12,047 bases of DNA from an uncultured Solirubrobacteraceae bacterium (lineage in GTDB: Bacteria; Actinomycetota; Thermoleophilia; Solirubrobacterales; Solirubrobacteraceae). The notes beneath the pieces are model-generated. The model was not told the DNA's origin, did not search any database, and saw nothing but the letters and a program-made list of their open reading frames with translations. Numbering within the stretch: the stretch's first letter is position 1; each line of letters starts with the position of its first letter. Location: positions 1 through 12,047 of the forward strand of contig CADCVT010000438.1 in NCBI GenBank assembly GCA_902806215.1, read 5' to 3'. The position numbers were made by a program, and so were the translations under genes. This document shows, one piece after another, positions 4,865 to 10,932 of the stretch.

Positions 4865-7117
4865 CTACCGGCCGAGCAGCAGACCGCGCCTTTCAGCGCG
4901 GTGCTTCTCGCCCTTGGGGTCCTTGTCGGGCTTCGGGTCCTTGTCGGGCTTCGGCTCCTTGTCGGGCTTCGGCGCGGGCTCCGCCTTCACCGGAGCCTCG
5001 GCCGCGGGGCCGCCTAGCTCGCTCGCCGTGGCGAGCAGCGGCTTCTCGAACGCGCGGCCGTACTGCTCGCCGGCGGACGCGTCGCGCCGGCCCGGCAGCA
5101 TGACCATCTGCCACTCGCTGACGATCTCGTTGAGCGGCACCGTCTGGCGCGCGTTGTCGGACTCGGCGAGGAACAGCAGGTGCAGGCCGTGCGTGCCGAT
5201 CGACCCTTGGTAGAACTCGTCCGTGCCCTCGGCCGGGACGCCGTCGGCCGGCGTCCAGCAGCGGCGCGGCGTGACGCCGTCGGCGCGCACGCGCGGCTCG
5301 CGCGCGGTCCGCTTGCCGATGTCGATGCCCGGGTTGTCGCCGGTGCCGTCGTCGAAGCACGCGTCGTCACGGTAGTACGGGACCGCGGCGACCGACTGCG
5401 CCGCGCCACCCGGCGTGACGCCGTCGACCGACGTGGTGATGCGGTCGACGATCGAGCCGTTCTCGCCGGCGACCATGCTCCAGTCGGTGCCCGCGTTCGG
5501 GTTGCCGAACGTCAGGTCCGGCAGGTCGGCCGACAGGTGGTAGGGAAACCGGCAGAGCTGCATCTGCTCATAGAAGTCGCGGTAGCCGTCGTCGACGTCG
5601 CTGCGGGTGCTCGACGACTGCATCGCCGGGTCGTAGTTGGGGTTGCACGGGTCGTCGAAGTTGCCGTACGCCTCGTCGTTGCGACCGTCGATCTTCACGC
5701 CGTCGCGGTGCGTCGAGTTGTAGAACGTGTCGACCTGCGCGGCGTTGAAGTCCCACTGCGCGTAGATGCCGTCGGCCGGCGGGATGACGTGGACGCGCAG
5801 CCACGTCTTCTGCTTCATCTCCTCGCGGTAGAACGTCTCGCGGCGGATGACGTTCGTGCCGGAGTCGGCGCCCCACGTCTCGCGGATGGCGCGGACCGGG
5901 CCGACCTTCTCGCCGAGCAGCGTGGAGGAGCCGCCCCAGTTGTTGTCCTCCTCCTCGTAGCCGCAGCATGGGGTCTCGGACTCGGGGTCCTGCGCGAAGG
6001 CGCGGGCCTTCCAACGGTCGACGAGATCGGGGCCGAACGTCTGGCCGCCGTCGCCGGAGATCTCGATCTTCGTCATCAGCCAGCGGCCGTCGTAGCGGTA
6101 GCGGTAGCGGTCGGTGGTGATGGTGGCGCCGTCGCGCGGGCGGCGGCGGCCTTCCTTCGGCGTGCCGTCGGCGTTGCGGACGATGTCGCCGTTCTCGTCG
6201 CAGTAGAGACCGGTGGCGGCGTTGCCGTAGCCGTCGTAGCTCGACTGCGAGAACGCGAAGTCGTCGGCGTTGGCGTCGCGCTGGTACTTGACGTAGCCGT
6301 TGCCGGCGTCGAACGCGGGGGCCGGACCGTTCGCGCCGGCGAGCGCGACGTAGACGTAGCGCTGCGGCGCGGCCGCGTCCTGCGGGTCGGCGACGGTGAT
6401 GACCTGCGACTTCTCGATCCCCGCCGGGAGCTTCGCGCCGGCGGGCGCCTTCGGGCCGGCGTCGGACGCCATGAAGGCGATCTCGTCGTTGTGGTCGAGG
6501 CCGCGGACGGGGTCGCCGGCGGTCGGCGTGCGCTGCTTCGCGCGGCAGGGGTCGTCGGCCGGCCCGTCCTCGGTGAAGCGGAAGCCCTCGCGGTCGTACG
6601 CGTAGGTCGTGTGCTGGTCCTGGCCGGAGTAGACCGCGAAGCCCGACGCGCTGTTGTCGAGGTAGCGCGTGAACTGCTCGTCGACCTGGAACGGGATCTG
6701 GACGAAGCGCTTGGCGTCGGCGTCCCAGCGGAAGCCGCGCAGGCGGTCGACGCGCACGCCGACGTCGGTCGCGCCGCCGGTGTCGACGAGCGGATCGGCG
6801 TAGTGGTTGTGCGGGTCGTAGCCCTCGGGGCAGTTCTGCTCGAAGCCGTCGGTGATCCCGCTCGCGCCGCCCTCGGAGGGGTCGCCGAAGCCGTCGGGGT
6901 TGACCGTGTACGGGCAGTCCTTGACGTCCATGAGCGGCGGCTGGACCGTCTGGTTGGCGGGCGCGGCCCAGGAGCCGAGCTGCTTGCCGGAGAGCACGAC
7001 GGGCGTCGTGTCGCGGGCGGCGGGGACGCTCGGGTCGACGACCTGGGCGGAGGCGGGCGTCGCCGAGGCGAAAGCGGCAGCGACCAGCAACGGGGTGGGG
7101 AGAGCGATCCATCGCAC
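4865..7117 (-). CDS. Large secreted protein of unknown function
   Basis: A 750-residue exported protein that I cannot assign to a family. Residues 1-24 form a Sec signal peptide (M-R-W-I-A-L-P then a hydrophobic core and A-S-A-Q at the cleavage site). The mature part is rich in Asp, Asn, Gly, Tyr and Trp with several Cys, as in extracellular beta-sandwich proteins. It includes phrases such as I-P-F-Q-V-D-E-Q-F, L-D-H-N-D-E-I-A-F-M-A-S-D-A-G and G-P-V-R-A-I-R-E-T-W-G-A-D-S-G that look like conserved core motifs. Two Asp/Asn loops (D-A-N-A-D-D and D-E-N-G-D) could bind calcium. Residues about 715-735 are a lysine/proline/aspartate repeat before a basic tail. The GTG start is supported by AGGA 4 bases upstream. 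It may be a carbohydrate-active or surface protein, but nothing proves this. Confidence 0.8.
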   Translation of the reverse strand: MRWIALPTPLLVAAAFASATPASAQVVDPSVPAARDTTPVVLSGKQLGSWAAPANQTVQPPLMDVKDCPYTVNPDGFGDPSEGGASGITDGFEQNCPEGYDPHNHYADPLVDTGGATDVGVRVDRLRGFRWDADAKRFVQIPFQVDEQFTRYLDNSASGFAVYSGQDQHTTYAYDREGFRFTEDGPADDPCRAKQRTPTAGDPVRGLDHNDEIAFMASDAGPKAPAGAKLPAGIEKSQVITVADPQDAAAPQRYVYVALAGANGPAPAFDAGNGYVKYQRDANADDFAFSQSSYDGYGNAATGLYCDENGDIVRNADGTPKEGRRRPRDGATITTDRYRYRYDGRWLMTKIEISGDGGQTFGPDLVDRWKARAFAQDPESETPCCGYEEEDNNWGGSSTLLGEKVGPVRAIRETWGADSGTNVIRRETFYREEMKQKTWLRVHVIPPADGIYAQWDFNAAQVDTFYNSTHRDGVKIDGRNDEAYGNFDDPCNPNYDPAMQSSSTRSDVDDGYRDFYEQMQLCRFPYHLSADLPDLTFGNPNAGTDWSMVAGENGSIVDRITTSVDGVTPGGAAQSVAAVPYYRDDACFDDGTGDNPGIDIGKRTAREPRVRADGVTPRRCWTPADGVPAEGTDEFYQGSIGTHGLHLLFLAESDNARQTVPLNEIVSEWQMVMLPGRRDASAGEQYGRAFEKPLLATASELGGPAAEAPVKAEPAPKPDKEPKPDKDPKPDKDPKGEKHRAERRGLLLGR
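4920..4973 (-). repeat. Three tandem 18-bp repeats encoding (PKPDKD/E)
   Basis: On the plus strand the unit TCCTTGTCGGGCTTCGGG occurs at 4920-4937, 4938-4955 and 4956-4973, with the last base changed to C in copies two and three. The repeat is in frame and encodes six-residue units of the P-K-P-D-K-D/E type at residues about 715-733 of the secreted protein. Such Lys/Pro/Asp tails are often flexible spacers to the cell wall. Copy number could vary by slippage between strains. Confidence 0.95.
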
Positions 7118-7121
7118 GTGT

Positions 7122-7125
7122 TCCT
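7122..7125 (-). promoter_or_regulatory. Ribosome-binding site for the secreted-protein gene
   Basis: On the minus strand AGGA lies 4 bases before the GTG at 7117 (CAGGAACACGTG). This supports the GTG as start; the start also places a clean signal peptide at the N-terminus. Confidence 0.5.
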
Positions 7126-7166
7126 GAACGCGGACGTTCGTCAGAACTTGCGGTCACACTGCGTGC

Positions 7167-7841
7167 GTGCTCGAGGCCGCAGCCGACCGGATCGCCACCG
7201 TCGTCGACGACGCCGACGCCGTCCTGCAGGTGGGTGCGGCGGTGTCGCCGTTCGAGCGTGCGGACTGGGTGCTCGACGACGAGCCGTACGAGCCGAACGG
7301 ATCAGCGCGGTACTCGCGCACGAGCTGGGTGACGCGCGACGTGTGCGGCCGCGAGCCGTGGCCGTTCGCCGACGGGCGCTTCGCGTTCGCGGTCTGCACG
7401 TCGCTCGCGCTCGCCCGCGACCCGATCGGCGTCTGCGCCGAGCTCTCGCGCGTCGCCCGCGCCGGCTACGTCGAGGTGCCGACGATCGAGGCCGAGCTCG
7501 CGGGCGGGTCGGCGCGCTGGCTGTGCGACGTCTCGGACGCGGAGCTCGTCTTCGTCCACAAGGACGCGGCGCTGCTGAGCGATCCGCGCGTCCGGGTCCC
7601 CGCGCGCTGGAGCACTCGCCTGGAGGCGTCCGATCGCGTCACCGGCCTGTTCTGGGACGCGCGCCTCCCGGCGCGCGAGCGGCTCGTCGACACGCCCACG
7701 CTCGCGGGCGAGCTCGCCGAGCGCCTGCGCCAGCGCTTCGAGCCGACGACCGCCGAGGTCGCACTCGTCGAGGCCCGCCGCCTCGGCGGGATGGCCGGCT
7801 CCGAGGTCTGGCGCCGGCTCGACCAGTTCCGCTCGCGCTAG
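7167..7841 (+). CDS. Class I SAM-dependent methyltransferase-like protein (degenerate)
   Basis: A 224-residue protein resembling the type-11 methyltransferases found near glycosylation genes. Residues 19-29, V-L-Q-V-G-A-A-V-S-P-F, replace the usual D-x-G-x-G SAM loop. W-P-F-A-D-G-R-F-A-F-A-V-C at 65-77 is the motif that normally reads W-P-F-x-D-x-x-F-D-F. R-D-P-I-G-V-C-A-E-L-S-R-V-A-R-A-G-Y-V-E-V-P at 84-105 is well kept. The loss of the Gly-rich loop and of an obvious acidic residue for SAM means activity is doubtful; it may be a pseudo-enzyme or use a non-standard pocket. The GTG at 7167 has no clear Shine-Dalgarno. It stands alone between divergent and convergent neighbours; its stop shares CTAG with the gene at 7838. 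Confidence 0.7.
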   Translation: MLEAAADRIATVVDDADAVLQVGAAVSPFERADWVLDDEPYEPNGSARYSRTSWVTRDVCGREPWPFADGRFAFAVCTSLALARDPIGVCAELSRVARAGYVEVPTIEAELAGGSARWLCDVSDAELVFVHKDAALLSDPRVRVPARWSTRLEASDRVTGLFWDARLPARERLVDTPTLAGELAERLRQRFEPTTAEVALVEARRLGGMAGSEVWRRLDQFRSR

Positions 7842-8398
7842 CCCTCGCGGCGCTGCACGCGGGCGCCCTCGGTCTCCAGGCGGACGGACCACCCGGGCTC
7901 GAGCGCGAGGAAGTCGAGCATCTCGGGACGCGCGGCGACGACGAGGTGCAGCGGGACGCGCTCGCCGTCCGAGCCGCCCATGAACCAGCCCGACTGCGGC
8001 GCGAGGTACTCGTAGCGGACGATCTCGAGGCGCTCGGAGCGCAGCGCGCCCGGCGCGACGACCGCGGTCGCCTCGGCGCGCGGCGGCTCGAAGTCCGACG
8101 TCAGGTCCCAGCACGTCTGCTGCTGGGTCTCGTGGATGCGGACCGCGCGGTCGGCGCCGCGGACCCACTGCTCCAGCGCGTGGTCGCGCTCGTGCACCTC
8201 GCCGTCGATCACGCTGACCGGCCAGTAGCCGTAGTGACCCTCGCGCACGTCGGGGTGCGCCAGCAGCCAGCGGACGAGGTCCGCCGCGCCGTCGAGCAGC
8301 TCGGGGCCGGTGACCCGCGCGGTGATCTTGCCGCCGCGGGCGAACAGCCGGTCGCGGTCGACCTCGACGTCGTCTGAGTTGCGCCACCGAAGCCTCAT
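7838..8398 (-). CDS. Uncharacterised 186-residue protein
   Basis: I do not recognise this gene. It is a soluble protein without signal peptide or membrane segment, starting M-R-L-R-W-R-N-S-D-D-V-E-V. Visible landmarks are a Trp/Tyr-rich stretch (G-H-Y-G-Y-W-P-V-S-V-I-D-G-E), C-W-D-L-T-S-D-F-E-P-P, and Y-E-Y-L-A-P-Q-S-G-W-F-M-G-G-S-D-G-E. The last phrase is faintly like the S-G-W-x-F-x-x-G motif of some small immunity proteins, but this is weak and I do not rely on it. The ATG at 8398 follows the stop of the upstream gene by 6 bases, so the two are almost surely translated from one message. Codon bias is as in neighbours. The 3' end overlaps the methyltransferase-like gene. Confidence 0.75.
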   Translation of the reverse strand: MRLRWRNSDDVEVDRDRLFARGGKITARVTGPELLDGAADLVRWLLAHPDVREGHYGYWPVSVIDGEVHERDHALEQWVRGADRAVRIHETQQQTCWDLTSDFEPPRAEATAVVAPGALRSERLEIVRYEYLAPQSGWFMGGSDGERVPLHLVVAARPEMLDFLALEPGWSVRLETEGARVQRREG

Positions 8399-8404
8399 CG
8401 CCGT

Positions 8405-9025
8405 TCAGTCGCTCGGTTCGTCGATCCAGAAGGAGCGGCGCGACCCGCCCGCGAACGGCTCGCCGAGCGCGGCGTTGGCGGCGAGCTGCGCGGCCTCGAG
8501 CGTCACGGCCTCGACGTCGAGCAGCACGCGCAGCGACGCGCCGTCGGAGACCCAGCACGCGCCGTGCACCCGCGGCGCCGCGCGCGCGGCCTCGACCGCG
8601 CGGTCGAGCTCGCGTTTCTGCCCGATCAGGTCGGGCGCGGTGACGAGCGGCGTGATCGTCACCTCGACCGGCCACACGACCGGCTTCGCCGTCTCCGGCC
8701 GGTCCATCCACTCGAACCCCGCGCGCCGCCGGCGCCGTGCCGGCGGAAGCTCCTCGGGCGGCCACGGCGCGCAGTTGCCGTCGGCCTCCGCGCCGGCCGA
8801 CCACGACTGCCGGTCGATCGAGACGATCACGTTCTCGCTGCGCTCGAGCGCCCAGGCCAGCGCCGACTCGAGGTCGAGCGGCCCGACCTTCTCGGACGCC
8901 CAGTCGTTCTCGGGGTCCTGGTGCCACGCCTCGAACGTGCCCGTCAGCCACACGTCGCGCGGGTCCTCCTCGGCGCGGGGACCCCACTCCACGATCTCGG
9001 TCACGCCCGCGGGCCCGCGCTTCAT
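8405..9025 (-). CDS. Uncharacterised 206-residue protein
   Basis: Not recognised. It is a soluble protein that begins M-K-R-G-P-A-G-V-T-E-I-V-E-W-G-P-R. A Trp-rich N-terminal half contains W-L-T-G-T-F-E-A-W-H-Q-D-P. A basic patch (P-A-R-R-R-R-R-A-G-F) lies near the middle. The C-terminal half alternates strands and Ala-rich helices (V-T-I-T-P-L-V, then L-R-V-L-L-D-V-E), suggestive of an alpha/beta ferredoxin-like fold. The ATG at 9025 lacks a Shine-Dalgarno; a GTG seven codons in is an alternative start. It lies 32 bases after the AraC-type regulator and 6 bases before the gene at 7838-8398, so a three-gene operon is possible. The function is unknown. Confidence 0.72.
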   Translation of the reverse strand: MKRGPAGVTEIVEWGPRAEEDPRDVWLTGTFEAWHQDPENDWASEKVGPLDLESALAWALERSENVIVSIDRQSWSAGAEADGNCAPWPPEELPPARRRRRAGFEWMDRPETAKPVVWPVEVTITPLVTAPDLIGQKRELDRAVEAARAAPRVHGACWVSDGASLRVLLDVEAVTLEAAQLAANAALGEPFAGGSRRSFWIDEPSD

Positions 9026-9057
9026 CGCACCCAGGGTAGGAACGCCGCGCGCGCGCC

Positions 9058-10005
9058 TCAGGCCGCGGCGGCGCGGTGGCGCAGCACGTGGGCGCGCGGG
9101 CTGATCCCGCGGACGCGCTTGAACGCGGTGCTGAGCGCGAACGGACTCCCGTAGCCGACCTCCCGCGCGACGGAGCCGATCGTCGCGCCCGGCTCGAGCA
9201 GGAGGTCGGCCGCGAGCGCGATCCGCCAGCCGGTGAGGAACGTCATCGGCGGCTCGCCGACCAGCTCGTTGAAGCGCCGGGCGAGCGCCGCGCGCGACAC
9301 GGCCGTCGCGGTGGCGAGCTCGGCGACCGTCCACGGCCGCGCCGGATCGTTGTGCAGCAGGTGCAGCGCCCGCCCGACGACGGGATCGCCGTAGGCGCGG
9401 TACCAGGCCGGCGCGTCGGCGTCGGGCCGCGCGAACCACCCGCGGAGCACCGCGATGAGCAGCAGGTCGAGCAGGCGGTCGAGCACCGCCTCCTGCCCAG
9501 GCTCGTCCTTGACGATCTCCGCGGCGAGGAGCGGCACGAACGGGCTGTCGAGCGCGCCGGCGCGCAGCACGAGCAACGGCGGGAGCGCCCGCAGCACCCG
9601 CCTGCTGACCTCGCCGCCGAGCAGGTAGGTGCCGGTGAGCAGGACCGTGCTCCCGTCCGGGCTGTTGCCCCACGTGCGCACCCCGAGGTCGCGCATGAGC
9701 GCGAGCGCGTCGCCGCCGGGCGTGGTGCACCGCTGGTCGGGGCCGATCACCGCCTGCGGTGCGGTCGCCGGGTCGTCGGCGACGACGTACGGCTCGGGCC
9801 CGGTCACGATCGCCACGTCGCCGGCCTGAAGCGACACGGTCCCCTCGCCCGCGCGCACGATCGACGCGTCGCCGCGGACGACCGCGACGAGCGTCAGCGG
9901 CGCCTCGTCCTCGATCCGCAGCGACCACGGCGGGTCCATGGTCGAGCGCAGGAGGAACGCGCCCCGCGCACGCGGCCCGTCCAGCAGTCCGGCGATCGCG
10001 TCCAT
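9058..10005 (-). CDS. AraC-family transcriptional regulator with N-terminal cupin
   Basis: A 315-residue regulator. Residues about 1-190 are a cupin-type ligand or dimerisation domain of the sort often paired with AraC in actinobacteria (G-D-V-A-I-V-T-G-P-E-P-Y at 62-73). Residues 208-310 are the AraC/XylS DNA-binding domain with two helix-turn-helices: W-T-V-A-E-L-A-T-A-T-A-V-S-R-A-A-L-A-R-R-F at 225-245, and I-G-S-V-A-R-E-V-G-Y-G-S-P-F-A-L-S-T-A-F-K-R at 276-297, then the typical G-I-S-P-R ending. The ATG at 10005 has AGGA 7 bases upstream. It is divergent from an NmrA-like gene, its likely target. It may also be co-transcribed with the two unknown genes downstream. Confidence 0.93.
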   Translation of the reverse strand: MDAIAGLLDGPRARGAFLLRSTMDPPWSLRIEDEAPLTLVAVVRGDASIVRAGEGTVSLQAGDVAIVTGPEPYVVADDPATAPQAVIGPDQRCTTPGGDALALMRDLGVRTWGNSPDGSTVLLTGTYLLGGEVSRRVLRALPPLLVLRAGALDSPFVPLLAAEIVKDEPGQEAVLDRLLDLLLIAVLRGWFARPDADAPAWYRAYGDPVVGRALHLLHNDPARPWTVAELATATAVSRAALARRFNELVGEPPMTFLTGWRIALAADLLLEPGATIGSVAREVGYGSPFALSTAFKRVRGISPRAHVLRHRAAAA

Positions 10006-10012
10006 CGGGCGA

Positions 10013-10016
10013 TCCT
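10013..10016 (-). promoter_or_regulatory. Ribosome-binding site for the AraC-type gene
   Basis: AGGA on the minus strand stands 7 bases before the ATG at 10005. The same bases form TAGGAT, which also resembles a -10 box placed for leaderless transcription; the Shine-Dalgarno reading is preferred because no good -35 is found. Confidence 0.5.
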
Positions 10017-10064
10017 AGACGCTCGGACATGACGACGCGAACTTCAGCTATGGACCGTCTCATC

Positions 10065-10078
10065 GTCGACCGGTTGAC
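10065..10078. promoter_or_regulatory. Imperfect 14-bp palindrome, candidate operator
   Basis: GTCGACCGGTTGAC matches its reverse complement at 12 of 14 positions, with ACCGGT at the centre. It lies 8 bases before the ATG at 10087, in the 81-base gap shared with the divergent AraC-type gene. It could be a regulator site blocking initiation. AraC proteins more often use direct repeats, and short palindromes are common in GC-rich DNA, so confidence is low. Confidence 0.3.
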
Positions 10079-10086
10079 TGCTCGCC

Positions 10087-10932
10087 ATGACGAACCGAAC
10101 GCAGGACACGACCCTGGTGCTCGGCGCCAGCGGCAAGACGGGGCGGCGCGTTGCGCAGCGGTTGCTCGACCGAGGGATCGAGACGCGGCTCGGCTCGCGG
10201 TCGGGCGAGCCCAGGTTCGACTGGGACGAGCCCGCGACCTGGGAGCCCGTGCTCGACGGCACGACGGTGGCGTACGTCTCGTACTTCCCCGACCTCGCGG
10301 TGCCGGGCGCGGCAGCGACGGTGGGTGCCTTCGCGCGGCTCGCCGTCGACCGGGGCGTGCGCCGGCTCGTCCTGCTGTCCGGCCGCGGCGAGGAGGAGGC
10401 GCAGCATGCCGAGCGCCTCGTGCAGGAGGCGAGCCCCGGCGTCACGGTGGTGCGGTGCAGCTGGTTCAGCCAGAACTTCAGCGAGAGCTTCCTGCTCGAC
10501 CAGGTCCTCGCCGGGACGGTGGCGCTGCCGGTCGACGCGGTGCCCGAGCCGTTCGTCGACGCCGAGGACATCGCCGACGTCGCGGTCGCCGCACTGACCG
10601 ACGACCGCCACGCGGGACACGTCTACGAGCTGACCGGGCGGAAGCTGCTGCGCTTCGACGAGGCGGTCGGCGAGATCGCCGCGGCGACCGGGCGGCCGAT
10701 CGCCTACGTGCCGATCACGGTCGAGGCGTTCCGCGCCGCCATGGCCGAGGACGGCGTCCCCGACGACATGGCGGGGCTGATGACGTACCTGTTCTGCGAG
10801 GTGCTCGACGGGCGCAACGCGTCGCTCGCCGACGGCGTCGAGCGGGCGCTCGGGCGCCCGCCGCGCGACTTCCCGGAGTTCGCGCGGCGGACCGCGGCGT
10901 CGGGCGCGTGGGCGCCCGCCGTGATCAGCTAG
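10087..10932 (+). CDS. NmrA-like NAD(P)-binding Rossmann protein
   Basis: A 281-residue atypical short-chain dehydrogenase of the NmrA/NAD(P)H-binding group. L-V-L-G-A-S-G-K-T-G-R-R-V at residues 10-22 is the G-x-x-G-x-x-G dinucleotide-binding loop. Arg34 and the later S-R-S-G could select NADP. V-L-L-S-G-R-G follows strand 4, in the place where a Tyr/Lys catalytic pair is usually missing in this group. The C-terminus P-R-D-F-P-E-F-A-R-R-T-A-A-S-G-A-W is typical of actinobacterial members. It may be a quinone or azo reductase or a redox sensor. It is divergent from a cupin/AraC gene, a frequent arrangement that suggests direct control. No Shine-Dalgarno is seen before the ATG. The stop shares CTAG with the carboxylase gene. 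Confidence 0.9.
   Translation: MTNRTQDTTLVLGASGKTGRRVAQRLLDRGIETRLGSRSGEPRFDWDEPATWEPVLDGTTVAYVSYFPDLAVPGAAATVGAFARLAVDRGVRRLVLLSGRGEEEAQHAERLVQEASPGVTVVRCSWFSQNFSESFLLDQVLAGTVALPVDAVPEPFVDAEDIADVAVAALTDDRHAGHVYELTGRKLLRFDEAVGEIAAATGRPIAYVPITVEAFRAAMAEDGVPDDMAGLMTYLFCEVLDGRNASLADGVERALGRPPRDFPEFARRTAASGAWAPAVIS

Noticed and set aside
5180..8377. Very long open frame on the plus strand (over 1000 codons)
   Set aside because: It lies antisense to the secreted-protein gene and runs through the methyltransferase-like gene and its neighbour. The translation is a Val/Arg/Ala-rich string with no motifs, typical of a shadow frame in GC-rich DNA.
7302..8987. Long open minus-strand frame of 561 codons
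   Set aside because: Out of frame with the two supported minus-strand genes and antisense to the methyltransferase-like gene; no family motifs.
9076..10032. Open plus-strand frame antisense to the AraC-type gene
   Set aside because: The AraC domains on the other strand are unmistakable; this frame is compositionally a shadow.
10074..10079. TTGACT as a -35 element
   Set aside because: It is only 7 bases before the ATG at 10087, too close to serve that gene, and no -10 is found at the right distance downstream.
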